Shown here piece after piece: positions 1 through 8,570 of a DNA stretch of 64,000 nt. The notes below the pieces were generated by a model. The model was not told where the DNA came from. It did not search any database and worked only from the letters and a program-made list of their open reading frames with translations. Each line of letters starts with the position of its first letter. The first letter of the stretch is position 1. A program made the translations under genes and the position numbers. This DNA comes from a virus: IMG/VR virus record IMGVR_UViG_3300047200_000500, positions 1-64,000 of that record; one strand, given 5' to 3'.

Positions 1-283
1 AAATAAGGTTTATGCACTTTACAACCCAGACACTGGCGAAATCATTCCTGGGCAGACCTTTATTACTGAACAGTACTATGCACAGACCTATTCAATCATG
101 CGCCGAGCACTTCTGGATATACAGATCTTGGAACTGACGCAGGCATTAAACGTAGCAACGGCATCCCTTACCTCTCTTCAGTCAGCCGATCCCGTAGATG
201 ACGCAGCCGTAGCAGCAGCCCTGGTCGTCCAGACCGCAGCCCAGATCGCTTTGGATACAGCAAAGGCACTGCTCCCCCAGTGA
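1..283 (+). CDS. C-terminal fragment of an unidentified protein (5' end outside window)
   Basis: The reading frame is open from base 2 to the TGA at 281-283, so the ATG at 98 is probably internal and the gene starts before the window. The visible 93 residues end in an Ala/Thr/Leu-rich, probably helical segment (ALNVATASLTSL, then an AAVAAALVVQ run). Base composition is clearly richer in G and C than the neighbouring genes, as in the SSB gene further along, which may mean high expression. A long perfect hairpin follows. I do not recognise the family. Confidence 0.6.
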   Translation, partial: NKVYALYNPDTGEIIPGQTFITEQYYAQTYSIMRRALLDIQILELTQALNVATASLTSLQSADPVDDAAVAAALVVQTAAQIALDTAKALLPQ

Positions 284-307
284 TAACTGTGGTAAGATGT
301 AATAGTT

Positions 308-354
308 TGTTGCAGCTTGTATAATACCTGGTCCAAGCCATACAAGCTGCAACA
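308..354. terminator. Strong hairpin after the first gene
   Basis: Bases 308-322 are the exact reverse complement of 340-354 (15 bp stem, 17-base loop). No T-run follows on either strand, so it is not a textbook intrinsic terminator; it could end, process or stabilise the upstream message. The rest of 284-404 shows nothing else. Confidence 0.55.
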
Positions 355-404
355 GGAAGCTGATGTTCATTGATTTAATAAAAATTTTACGAAGTAAATA
401 AAAC

Positions 405-845
405 ATGGCCAAAGAAATAACAAATCATGTACTTATTAATACATATAAAGCTCTAACCATTTTAGAATCGAAAACTTTTGATGGTCAAGTTTCATATGCG
501 ATATATGAAATGATTTCTAATTTTAAATCTAAAGTAGAAGTAATAGAAAAATTCAAAAATTCGTTAATTTTAAAATATGCCGAAAAAGATGACAAAGGGC
601 AAAGTACTAATGCTATAAAACCAACAGATAAAAATTGGTCAATGTTTTTAACTGAATTAGACGCTATCATGAATAAAGCTGTTATTCTTGATTTTGAAAT
701 TTTTGCATTTAAGAAAGAAAATTATAATTTATCGCAAAATAAAGATATACCACCATTTGTTTTTAGTGCATTAGAATGGACAAATGTTAAAGAAGAAGTT
801 AAAGAAGAAGTGAAAGAAGAAAAATCAAAGAAAAATAAATCCTGA
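405..845 (+). CDS. Hypothetical protein with charged Lys/Glu tail
   Basis: A 146-residue protein, mostly predicted helical, ending in a repeated EEVKE segment and a Lys-rich tail (about residues 127-146). No catalytic motif is seen. The ATG at 405 follows a short AT-rich leader with no clear ribosome site. It converges with the zinc-finger gene on the other strand and overlaps its end by 21 bases. Function unknown; a weak resemblance to small phage proteins such as DUF1617 is not strong enough to name it. Confidence 0.7.
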   Translation: MAKEITNHVLINTYKALTILESKTFDGQVSYAIYEMISNFKSKVEVIEKFKNSLILKYAEKDDKGQSTNAIKPTDKNWSMFLTELDAIMNKAVILDFEIFAFKKENYNLSQNKDIPPFVFSALEWTNVKEEVKEEVKEEKSKKNKS

Positions 846-1574
846 TCCATTGCATTTAGCACAAATTTTGCTGTTGATTTGAGTTATTCCACTGCCCTTA
901 CATAAAGGGCATTCTTTGGCGGAACCACCACCACCTCCGCCAATTCTTCCACCTCCGCTGGCACCACCTCTAATTAAGTCAAATGTACGTTTATCAACTG
1001 CAGTTATAACTTTATTTATATTGTCAGAATTTGAATCAGCCACAGCTATAGCCGTGGTTCCCATGTCACTTCTTGAAATATGCACATTATCAATAGTTTT
1101 AACTTTTTTATTGGTCTCTGTTATAATTTTATTGTCCTTACCTTTAATAGAACTAAATGCAGGTAAAGAAGAAGCAGCATAATCACCTGCTCCATCTTCA
1201 AAACTAACATTGGCACTAGCAGATTTTAAATTTCCATCAACTGATTTAAAACCATCATCAACTGTTTCCGATTTTGTTATGGAAGTTGATTTTACAATCG
1301 GTTGATCATCTTCTACTTGAGGCGGTTTAAAATTACCACCAAGCATTTTTATTAATTCATCCTTACTAACATTCATCGATTTTGCCATATCCTCTATTTT
1401 AGTAATCAATTCTTTCTGTTGATTCTTGCCAGATTCAATTTTACCAATGATCATCTGTTTGATGATTTTCATCGGGTGCTCATCGGCCAACTTCTCTGAT
1501 ACAAGATAAACTTTACCGTCAACCATAATTTCTGTTGTCGGTCCTTCTTCTCCAGAAACAAAGCATACTGGCAT
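825..1574 (-). CDS. Protein with C-terminal DnaJ-type zinc finger
   Basis: The frame is open further upstream, but the ATG at 1574 is preferred because it follows a GGAG ribosome site and avoids overlap with the divergent gene at 1603. The 249-residue protein has a polar, Ser-rich middle, a Gly-rich linker (GGASGGG then GGGGGG) and, at the C-terminus, two CxxCxGxG motifs (CPLCKGSG and CAKCNGSG). This is half of the usual DnaJ cysteine-rich domain, so one zinc site is likely. No J domain is present. It may be a zinc-dependent assembly or folding factor; the role is inferred. Confidence 0.7.
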   Translation of the reverse strand: MPVCFVSGEEGPTTEIMVDGKVYLVSEKLADEHPMKIIKQMIIGKIESGKNQQKELITKIEDMAKSMNVSKDELIKMLGGNFKPPQVEDDQPIVKSTSITKSETVDDGFKSVDGNLKSASANVSFEDGAGDYAASSLPAFSSIKGKDNKIITETNKKVKTIDNVHISRSDMGTTAIAVADSNSDNINKVITAVDKRTFDLIRGGASGGGRIGGGGGGSAKECPLCKGSGITQINSKICAKCNGSGFIFL

Positions 1575-1585
1575 AATCAGACTCC

Positions 1586-1601
1586 GTATATAATTATATA
1601 C
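1586..1601. promoter_or_regulatory. Palindromic divergent promoter/operator
   Basis: Perfect 16-base palindrome (GTATATAATTATATAC) lying between divergent start codons at 1574 and 1603. Read on either strand it gives a TATA-type element like those before many other genes here. The plus-strand ATG is only one base past the palindrome. Confidence 0.5.
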
Positions 1602-1602
1602 C

Positions 1603-1962
1603 ATGACAGATAAAATAACAATTAATATAGTCGATATAGGGTTTAATATCAATGAAGAAATACAAAAAACATTAAAAGCTGAAATTTCTAAAGAGACATT
1701 AGATGACATAAACGATGTCATGACGGCTATTTCTAGTAAACCAGAAAATAAAAAAGCAGTAGAAAAAGTAGAAACTGAAAAGAAACTTGAAGAAATAATT
1801 CAACACATATTGATAAATGGTAAGATAACAAAAGATGAATTATCTAAGAAAATTCCAGATAAGAACATCATAAGCATAATTGGCTTACTTAGAAATTTTG
1901 CAACTAAATTTCACAATAAAGAATTAATTAAACAAAAAGATTATTATATATTTGTAAGTTAG
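1603..1962 (+). CDS. Hypothetical protein, possible winged-helix C-terminus
   Basis: A 119-residue protein. The N-terminal half is acidic and helical with a Lys/Glu-rich middle. The C-terminal 50 residues (IIQHILINGKITKDELSKK and a following helix-strand pattern) look like a winged helix-turn-helix, but this is a judgement from pattern only. It overlaps the end of the convergent UDG-like gene by 35 bases. Its ATG almost abuts the palindromic promoter, so its message may lack a leader. Confidence 0.6.
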   Translation: MTDKITINIVDIGFNINEEIQKTLKAEISKETLDDINDVMTAISSKPENKKAVEKVETEKKLEEIIQHILINGKITKDELSKKIPDKNIISIIGLLRNFATKFHNKELIKQKDYYIFVS

Positions 1963-2527
1963 TTTCCGATAATTTAATTAATTTTAACATTTGTTCTAGA
2001 CTAGTATCATCACAACAATAAGTTTTATATCCATTGTTTTTATCTAATTTACCTGGCAGATATTCGACACCAATGGTGTTAGCTGATTCAACATCAAAAA
2101 TTATTATCAATTTAAATAAATCACGACTAGCTTCCATTTCTAATTCAAAATACGGACATTTATTTTTAAACTTTGTCTTATTGTAACATTTATTAATACT
2201 TGTTTTATAGATCGATTTAAAATCAATTCCTGTTTTATCAAATAGTGGTTTAAGATTATTAAATAATCCACTGGATATATCAATTTCATCTGGTGAAAAT
2301 TTAATTAACATTATTTTATTGAAATTTAATGGATTTGGACAATGTGGATCATAATGAGTGTTATTGAGAACACATTCTGTGTCACCAAGTTCACAGAGTG
2401 AACACGCTTGAATACATCTTGATAACTGCCTTAGATAGCGTTCAAATTTTTGTTCTTTTGTCTCTGAACCGGCATCTGATTTTGTTATTGGCTTAGATTT
2501 ATTAGTTGGTTCATCTTTAGTCGTCAT
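1928..2527 (-). CDS. Uracil-DNA glycosylase-like protein (family 4/5-like, degenerate)
   Basis: Start chosen at the ATG (2527) that overlaps the upstream stop as ATGA. From that start, Cys42-x2-Cys45 near the N-terminus and Cys114/Cys124 further on match the pattern of iron-sulfur uracil-DNA glycosylases, as do a strand-loop IMLIKFSPDEIDISSG followed by LKPLFDKTGIDFKSIYKTSINKC. In active enzymes the first motif reads like GEAPGxxED; here it is changed, so catalysis is doubtful. It could bind uracil or a modified base, or act on an unusual substrate. Family assignment is by eye and tentative. Confidence 0.45.
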   Translation of the reverse strand: MTTKDEPTNKSKPITKSDAGSETKEQKFERYLRQLSRCIQACSLCELGDTECVLNNTHYDPHCPNPLNFNKIMLIKFSPDEIDISSGLFNNLKPLFDKTGIDFKSIYKTSINKCYNKTKFKNKCPYFELEMEASRDLFKLIIIFDVESANTIGVEYLPGKLDKNNGYKTYCCDDTSLEQMLKLIKLSETNLQIYNNLFV

Positions 2528-3480
2528 GAAATCATAATCTTCTGCTTGTTTATTAACTTTCCTATTCTCTTCAAGCAACTTCCTATATCCATCAAGGGAT
2601 CGCATTGTGCATTACTTCCTATTAATACTATGTTTTTATCTTCAAAAAATTTTTTATCATATTCATAAAGTACTGGAATCGCATCATTTATAAAATGAGT
2701 GTCCAAGATATCAAATGAATTACTAAATACTGTCTTAAAAATATTATATGGATTATCATAATAATCTTTATAAACTTCTACTAAATAAATTCCATTTTTA
2801 ATTCGTGTACATTTATTAAATGGTATCACACTATCACATACTAATACTTGATTAGCTTTTTCTAAATCAATTTTTTCATCTTTTATTACATAATAATAAC
2901 ATGGAACACTTTCACTTCTATTGGAGATTCCAACCATATCTGCTAATGGATTGAACGGTATGGTTGAAATTAACTGATCATATTCTAATGTGGTATGTCC
3001 AGTATCCGTTTTTAACCATATACAATTGTCTTTTATAAATTCTATGCCTTTAACACTTTGATGTTCAGAATAATATGACTTGATGTTGTTGAGATTATGT
3101 TTAACTAAATATTTCCATAATGTTGAAGTACTAAAATTAAAAGCAGTAAAATCAGTCTTAAAATATTGACGTGATACAGGATTTATTTCAATGTTCGATT
3201 TTTCTAAAAATGAATCAACAAAAGTAGAACTATACAGTAGTTGACCACCAAATGAAAACGGCCTTTTATAAAACATTGGAATTTTATCAAACGGCCAGTC
3301 CTTAACTAAATCTGCTATTATGTTATCATAAACAATATAATTATCACCCCAGCTTATTTTGTCTGTATAAAACCTACTTGGACCAAGAGGTATAATATTC
3401 CAATCATCTCCCAGTATTTTCCTACACGCCAAGGCTACCAGCCCACTGCCTAGGATATATTTTTTAGATCGGTTCCACAT
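2524..3480 (-). CDS. FAD/NAD(P)-binding oxidoreductase-like protein
   Basis: The frame extends to a TTG at 3492, but the ATG at 3480 is the more likely start. The N-terminus (KKYILGSGLVALACRKILG) has the Rossmann GxGxxA pattern of flavoproteins, and the C-terminus (NIVLIGSNAQCDPLMDIG) resembles the second dinucleotide-binding segment of amine-oxidase/UDP-galactopyranose mutase-type enzymes. Length (318 residues) suits a small member. The substrate cannot be read. It lies in a minus-strand run with tight overlaps to the genes on either side, which suggests one message. Confidence 0.5.
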   Translation of the reverse strand: MWNRSKKYILGSGLVALACRKILGDDWNIIPLGPSRFYTDKISWGDNYIVYDNIIADLVKDWPFDKIPMFYKRPFSFGGQLLYSSTFVDSFLEKSNIEINPVSRQYFKTDFTAFNFSTSTLWKYLVKHNLNNIKSYYSEHQSVKGIEFIKDNCIWLKTDTGHTTLEYDQLISTIPFNPLADMVGISNRSESVPCYYYVIKDEKIDLEKANQVLVCDSVIPFNKCTRIKNGIYLVEVYKDYYDNPYNIFKTVFSNSFDILDTHFINDAIPVLYEYDKKFFEDKNIVLIGSNAQCDPLMDIGSCLKRIGKLINKQKIMIS

Positions 3481-3913
3481 TAAATAACCCAAGTTTTACA
3501 GGATCAATGAAGTCTGATTCTGGTTCTAAATCAGGATTAATTATTTGTATTTTGTTATCTTTTGGCCCTTCATCAACCATTTTAGTTATAATATGTTTTT
3601 TATTTGCCACTATTTCAACTTTAGTAGTGTCTGGTTTTGCTTTATTAATAACTTCTATTTTATTACTTTGTTCTATTAATTCAAGCTTTGACTCAACATT
3701 TGGCTCACATTGTTTACATTTAAAAATAAATGTCCCAACATTATCCTTAATATCAACATCATATTCGTTTAACGATGAACATTTTGGGCATGTGGTCACA
3801 ATTTTTGTAATTGAAATAGGCTGACGATTTTCATCATAAGTGAAATCAATGGGCCTAGCCCGATGTTTAACCCTGGCTATTTCAATTTCTATTAGATTGA
3901 ATAAATTACTCAT
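3464..3913 (-). CDS. Zinc-ribbon protein
   Basis: 149 residues. CPKC near residue 42 and CKQC near residue 66 form a zinc-ribbon pair; the rest is polar, with a Lys/Glu-rich linker and an acidic C-terminal part. No enzyme motif. It abuts the following minus-strand gene at 3914 without a gap and overlaps the start of the oxidoreductase. Likely a nucleic-acid- or protein-binding adaptor, but no function can be named. Confidence 0.65.
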   Translation of the reverse strand: MSNLFNLIEIEIARVKHRARPIDFTYDENRQPISITKIVTTCPKCSSLNEYDVDIKDNVGTFIFKCKQCEPNVESKLELIEQSNKIEVINKAKPDTTKVEIVANKKHIITKMVDEGPKDNKIQIINPDLEPESDFIDPVKLGLFNVEPI

Positions 3914-4282
3914 TTATTTCCTTATTTTCTCATTGTTAGATTTTGCTACATTAACTACTTGTTCACGCAATTTAGAGAAACAACTGTCGCATATTTTAAA
4001 TGTTACATTACTATCAACATCATTATGGTCTGGATGTACTGTTATATTATTTATTTCGACATCATTGTTTACATTAGTGTTAGATCCACACATTTTACAT
4101 GATGGTTTATTAACATTAGCTAGTATCTTTGTTAATGCTTCATTTCCTATATCTAAATCCAATACTCTGCCTTTATCTTTATTGTTGATAACAACAGTAT
4201 GGTATACTAATTTATTGTCTTTTATTAAATAATCATTTCCTGACAAGTCACAAATAATTCCTTTTTTACTTGGGTGGAGCAT
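3914..4282 (-). CDS. Small zinc-binding protein
   Basis: 122 residues with CKMCG near residue 62 and CDSC near residue 98, giving a four-cysteine zinc site separated by a long insert. It overlaps the end of the polymerase C-half gene by 17 bases, so it is probably cotranslated with it. Function unknown. Its position directly after the polymerase gene hints at a replication accessory role, which is inference only. Confidence 0.6.
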   Translation of the reverse strand: MLHPSKKGIICDLSGNDYLIKDNKLVYHTVVINNKDKGRVLDLDIGNEALTKILANVNKPSCKMCGSNTNVNNDVEINNITVHPDHNDVDSNVTFKICDSCFSKLREQVVNVAKSNNEKIRK

Positions 4283-6731
4283 TTTTGTTCCTTAATGTCA
4301 TTACACTACAGTTTCTTTGTAAATTAAATGAATGATATTTTTCATTCCACTGCACGGGTACACGGACACCATTTCCAACTTTATAAATTTCTTCATCTTG
4401 AAATCTTATTGAGTCTTCCCAAATTTTTATTGGGTATGTTTCTATGCCATCACTTACTTGATAATTTCTAAATTTTTTACCATTTTTAGTTCTGTTATCT
4501 ACAAATCCTTCAACTATTCCGTCAACGTAATAATCTCCTTCTATTTTAGCATTTTCAAAATTATATTCACTATCATATTCAAATAATTGCATTGGATCAG
4601 TCCAATAAACTCCAAGATATTCTTTCTCGAACATTAATTTTTCTTTTAAAGTATAATCAACAGTTAATGCAATTACATCATTTATTGTTGGAAAATCATA
4701 CCTTGGGCCAATTTTCGGTTCCCAATTAGAAATCTTAGCAGGAATTTTCTTTTTTGGAAATGCTTTTTTGAATTCTGTTGCTTGTCTTTCCTGTTCAATT
4801 TTTATTTTGTCACCAGACCAATCTTTTTCTAATAATATCTTATTAACATCTTCCCTTACTTTATCAGTTTCTTCACTTTTCGATGTATATTTATAAATAT
4901 ACCAGTGCCACAAACCTTTCCTATTTGGCTCTATGTCATCAAAAGCGCCAAGTTTTATTAATCTTTCAGATATAGACTTACTCTTGCCATATTTTATTAT
5001 AAAATCATTAATATCAGAACAAGCACCACCATCTTTACTATATTGCAATGCTGCATTTTCTCCAATACCTTTAATCATGGCTAAGCTAGGATATACATTT
5101 AAATTTTTATCAATCACAAATTTATCTGAAAACATTCCAATTCTTAATGGTTTAAATTTAACTCCTTCTGATTTTGCAACACTCACATGTTTTGGAACTT
5201 TATCAGGGTGGCAATATGTTAAAATTGATGCCCAAAATTCTGGAGGATAATGAGCCTTCAACCATAGTGACCGATATGCTACAATTCCATATGCCATTGC
5301 ATGTGATAAATTGAAACAATATCTTCCAAAATCAACCATTCTTGACCAATATCCTTGAGCAGAATAAAAATCTGATTTTGGGTATTTTCCTTCTTCATCT
5401 GGTTCAGTTGGATCATTTTTAAAACCATTTTTAACCATAGCAGCAATAATTCTAGGTCCAAGCTTTAAGACTTCTTCTTTTTTCTTTTTAGAAACTGCCT
5501 TTCTGGCTTTTTCTGCTTCTGGAGCAGTTAAACCACCAAACTTCATCCACATTGCAGTTAGTTGTTCTTGGTAAACTACCACCCCGAAAGTTGATGCTAA
5601 CAGTTCAGCTACTCTTGGATCTTCTTTTTTCTTCCAAGATTGTTTAGTGTCATCTCTACGAGCAGCCCACTCTGGTATCATTGCCATCGGGCCTGGACGT
5701 GCCATTGCAGTATATGCTACAAGATCAAAAAATGATTTCACTCCATTTGTCAATACACCCTTAGCTACAGGAGTGTCAAATTGGAAGACGGCATCAGTTT
5801 TTATTTGATCTGCCATTTCTATAGCTTTAGGATCATTCATTAATATTTTAACTTTAGTTCCATCAGACAATACCTCATATCCAAAATATGGCTCATCAAC
5901 AGTTGGATCGCTGACACTCCAATCAATTGTTATATCACGAGTTTGTTTTATCAATTGTTCAGTATAAACATTATAAGCCATTGTTTTTAAACCAAGAATA
6001 TCAAATTTTACAAGACCAAATTTGCTCAATTGAGATGAAGCTAAACCTTCTGTCCATTGACTAACATGTTTACCGTTAATAATGCTCATTGGTACAGTAT
6101 CAGCTAAATTAACACTACTAATGATAACCCCACCAGCATGTTGACCTTGAGATTTTATTCTACCCCTCAGTTTTAGCGCCAATTCAATTACTTCACGATT
6201 AGTTTCATAGTACAATCTAAATTCTTCATTAACTGCTGTTATATCATCCAAATCCATATCATCATATTCATTTGGTAAATTCTTGGTTAAAATTAAAGCT
6301 TTGTCCATGTCACCACTGAGAATTCTAACTGAATCAAGAATAGCCTGTTTAGTCCCTAACGTATTCCAGTTACCAACTGTACAAACTTTGTCACATCCAA
6401 ATTTGTTAGATATAAACTGTTTAATTGGATCACGGGCATAGGGAAGCATATCTGAATCAATATCTGGAAATTCCGCTTCATAAGTTATTACATGATTTAT
6501 GTTGTTGACTATTGGATCAACATTGGTTATTTTTAATAAAAAAGGTAACACTAAACCATTCTTATTTGTGTCGTATTTCTTTTTATCAATTACCATCTGC
6601 ATATAATAATCGTTGGCAGCTTGCTTTTCTATTTCCTTTAATTCAAAATCTAATCTTTTAACATATTCTGGGCCAAGTTTTTCTGCCGTCTTGGTAGCAA
6701 ACGACATTATATCGGACCATTCTATAGCCAT
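4266..6731 (-). CDS. dnaE: DNA polymerase III alpha, C-terminal half (palm catalytic Asps, fingers, OB fold)
   Basis: 821 residues. After about 85 lead-in residues come the PDIDSD catalytic motif (two metal-binding Asps), then GLVKFDILGLKT (the third Asp) and the fingers and helix-hairpin-helix regions, then an OB-fold-like C-terminus. Everything before the first catalytic Asp, including the PHP domain, is missing and is encoded instead at 23157-24704. No intein motifs occur at the N-terminus. The lead-in contains a stretch (GLVLPFLLKITNVDP) that resembles the end of the N-half, so the break is overlapping. The two products presumably assemble into one replicative polymerase. Confidence 0.9.
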   Translation of the reverse strand: MAIEWSDIMSFATKTAEKLGPEYVKRLDFELKEIEKQAANDYYMQMVIDKKKYDTNKNGLVLPFLLKITNVDPIVNNINHVITYEAEFPDIDSDMLPYARDPIKQFISNKFGCDKVCTVGNWNTLGTKQAILDSVRILSGDMDKALILTKNLPNEYDDMDLDDITAVNEEFRLYYETNREVIELALKLRGRIKSQGQHAGGVIISSVNLADTVPMSIINGKHVSQWTEGLASSQLSKFGLVKFDILGLKTMAYNVYTEQLIKQTRDITIDWSVSDPTVDEPYFGYEVLSDGTKVKILMNDPKAIEMADQIKTDAVFQFDTPVAKGVLTNGVKSFFDLVAYTAMARPGPMAMIPEWAARRDDTKQSWKKKEDPRVAELLASTFGVVVYQEQLTAMWMKFGGLTAPEAEKARKAVSKKKKEEVLKLGPRIIAAMVKNGFKNDPTEPDEEGKYPKSDFYSAQGYWSRMVDFGRYCFNLSHAMAYGIVAYRSLWLKAHYPPEFWASILTYCHPDKVPKHVSVAKSEGVKFKPLRIGMFSDKFVIDKNLNVYPSLAMIKGIGENAALQYSKDGGACSDINDFIIKYGKSKSISERLIKLGAFDDIEPNRKGLWHWYIYKYTSKSEETDKVREDVNKILLEKDWSGDKIKIEQERQATEFKKAFPKKKIPAKISNWEPKIGPRYDFPTINDVIALTVDYTLKEKLMFEKEYLGVYWTDPMQLFEYDSEYNFENAKIEGDYYVDGIVEGFVDNRTKNGKKFRNYQVSDGIETYPIKIWEDSIRFQDEEIYKVGNGVRVPVQWNEKYHSFNLQRNCSVMTLRNKNAPPK

Positions 6732-6751
6732 ACTTTATAATATACTTTGAT

Positions 6752-6759
6752 TATAAATA
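6752..6759 (+). promoter_or_regulatory. TATAAATA late-promoter-like element
   Basis: An exact match to the T4 late promoter core, ending five bases before the ATG at 6765. With a gp55-like sigma factor encoded in the window, this is a plausible late promoter that would give a nearly leaderless message. Confidence 0.45.
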
Positions 6760-6764
6760 CTGGT

Positions 6765-7262
6765 ATGAAAATGTATAAAAATAAAGAATTAATATGTGAC
6801 ATACCTGATAATTTATTGATAAATGATACAATAATTAATAAAAACAAAATATACATGATAACATCAAGAACATGGGATAATGACGATCAAGAACTATACT
6901 GTAAAGTAGAAGAATTAAAAGAAAATACACTATCCATAAGTGAGATATTAAAAGAAATATATCAATCAAATTATTTTGAAACTGTTGGGAGTAACACCAA
7001 TAATATTCAAGATAATCCTAAAACAATAATACTTTTAACAATAGCAGGATTGATAATGGAGCCTGAATATTTCAGTAACCATCATAAACGGTATAAAAAT
7101 AATATTCTGACACATTGGAATAACAAGAAAACACCATGGAATGAAATTTTTGATGACAATCCGCCAATATATATCAATGATTTGTTAGTTATTAAATCGA
7201 CAGCTGTAAAATTATTGACCGATTTAAAAATTAATAAAAATTTGTGGCCTAAATTAACATAA
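6765..7262 (+). CDS. Hypothetical protein
   Basis: The open frame begins at a TTG (6747), but the ATG at 6765, just after the TATAAATA element, is preferred; a second ATG lies at 6771. The product is about 165 residues with no recognisable domain. It overlaps the end of the convergent PurZ-like gene by 14 bases. Lone plus-strand gene in a minus-strand region, so it has its own promoter. Confidence 0.6.
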   Translation: MKMYKNKELICDIPDNLLINDTIINKNKIYMITSRTWDNDDQELYCKVEELKENTLSISEILKEIYQSNYFETVGSNTNNIQDNPKTIILLTIAGLIMEPEYFSNHHKRYKNNILTHWNNKKTPWNEIFDDNPPIYINDLLVIKSTAVKLLTDLKINKNLWPKLT

Positions 7263-8475
7263 CCTTATCATCAGTCTTTGCGCCTGTCCCAATAAATAAC
7301 GTCTTTGCTCCATATTTATTGGCAACTTTACTAATGTTTTCATCGAGCCATTGTTTGGCTTTATTAGTTAATTTGTCTGAACCATTTCCACGAACTCCGT
7401 TCATTTTACCATCAACATAATTCATAAAATTGATAGATAAGAATATGTTACGGCCAGTCCTATTAAACTTTATTGAATCATCTAAACCAAGCTTCGTGAA
7501 TGTTGCAACACGTCTTGGTAGTTTTGTGACACTGGTAATTTCCATTATTTTAGTTTCTGATTCACTTAGTTTCGTGACATGATCCCAATCAACTTCAGTT
7601 TGATCTTCATACCATCCACCCGAATCGCCAATATATGTTTCAAATTTCTTACCAGCTATTTTATACTCTTCAACTTCTGCCCATGTTAAGAATTTACCAC
7701 CATCTCCAATATACTTAAAACTGCTAATTCTAATTGGGAATGTCCTATAATTAAGAATCACGTTTCCAGCATAAATTGGTGGAAGAAACATGCCATCAAG
7801 AGCAGCAGATACCGTTACATTTCTATTGGTACATGCTGGATGAAATTTATAATTCAAACTAAGTGGAAATCCTTGAGCTATTTCAAGAAGTCCTTTTTGA
7901 CCAGCATCAAGTCTTGAAATTATTTCATTTGAAACATCACATATCATTTCTTTTAATTCTGGTACATCCTTAGCATATAAGGTGTCCTTCCTTCTCAACA
8001 TTTTTCTAACTCTTGCCGGGCCTGTACCATGACAAGTAGAACCGTTTTTCTTAGTACCATCCTCTAACTTATTATATTTATTACCATCAAAATCAACTTC
8101 ACCTCTTTCATATGCCATATCTTTTTCTTGAATAATAGTAGCAAGTGGGTGAATACCAATCTTACTGATTGGAATGTTATTTTCTTCTATTTCTCTAAAA
8201 AGTGCTGGTAGTTCGATCGCTGCATCTGGCCCGATAAAAATTTTTTGATATTTATTTTGATAAGCACAACTATTGAAAGTCTGATAAAAATATGATTTGC
8301 CATTGTCAAGTTTGATCCAATGGCCTGCCTGAGCACTAAAAGCGTTGCACGCAAAATCATAATCAGCATGTTCACAAATGAATGACGCAATAGCTCCCTT
8401 ACCGCTAGAGCCTGGTGAACCATCCATTAATATTGTTAATTTGCCATTCTCAAATACAAAATTAGTGTCAAACAT
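7249..8475 (-). CDS. purZ: Adenylosuccinate synthetase family enzyme, PurZ-like
   Basis: 408 residues, matching PurA along its length: an N-terminal P-loop (GSPGSSGKG, about residues 19-27), a CHGTGPAR motif, and LEIAQGFPLSL followed by an NVTVSAALDG substrate loop. In PurA the loop is GDEGKG with a catalytic Asp; here that Asp position is Ser23 and the next Glu is also Ser. From what I recall of the phage Z-genome enzymes, loss of this Asp is typical of PurZ, which joins dGMP and aspartate on the way to 2-aminoadenine. A good AGGAG site precedes the ATG. The partner enzymes DatZ and MazZ are not seen in this window, so a plain PurA-like role remains possible. Confidence 0.7.
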   Translation of the reverse strand: MFDTNFVFENGKLTILMDGSPGSSGKGAIASFICEHADYDFACNAFSAQAGHWIKLDNGKSYFYQTFNSCAYQNKYQKIFIGPDAAIELPALFREIEENNIPISKIGIHPLATIIQEKDMAYERGEVDFDGNKYNKLEDGTKKNGSTCHGTGPARVRKMLRRKDTLYAKDVPELKEMICDVSNEIISRLDAGQKGLLEIAQGFPLSLNYKFHPACTNRNVTVSAALDGMFLPPIYAGNVILNYRTFPIRISSFKYIGDGGKFLTWAEVEEYKIAGKKFETYIGDSGGWYEDQTEVDWDHVTKLSESETKIMEITSVTKLPRRVATFTKLGLDDSIKFNRTGRNIFLSINFMNYVDGKMNGVRGNGSDKLTNKAKQWLDENISKVANKYGAKTLFIGTGAKTDDKVMLI

Positions 8476-8570
8476 GGTTTTATTCTCCTAGATTGTTTAA
8501 ATACTTGCAAAGTTATTTTTGAATCAGTATGATTATGTAAAGCATTTAACTAAAAACGCAAATTTATAAT

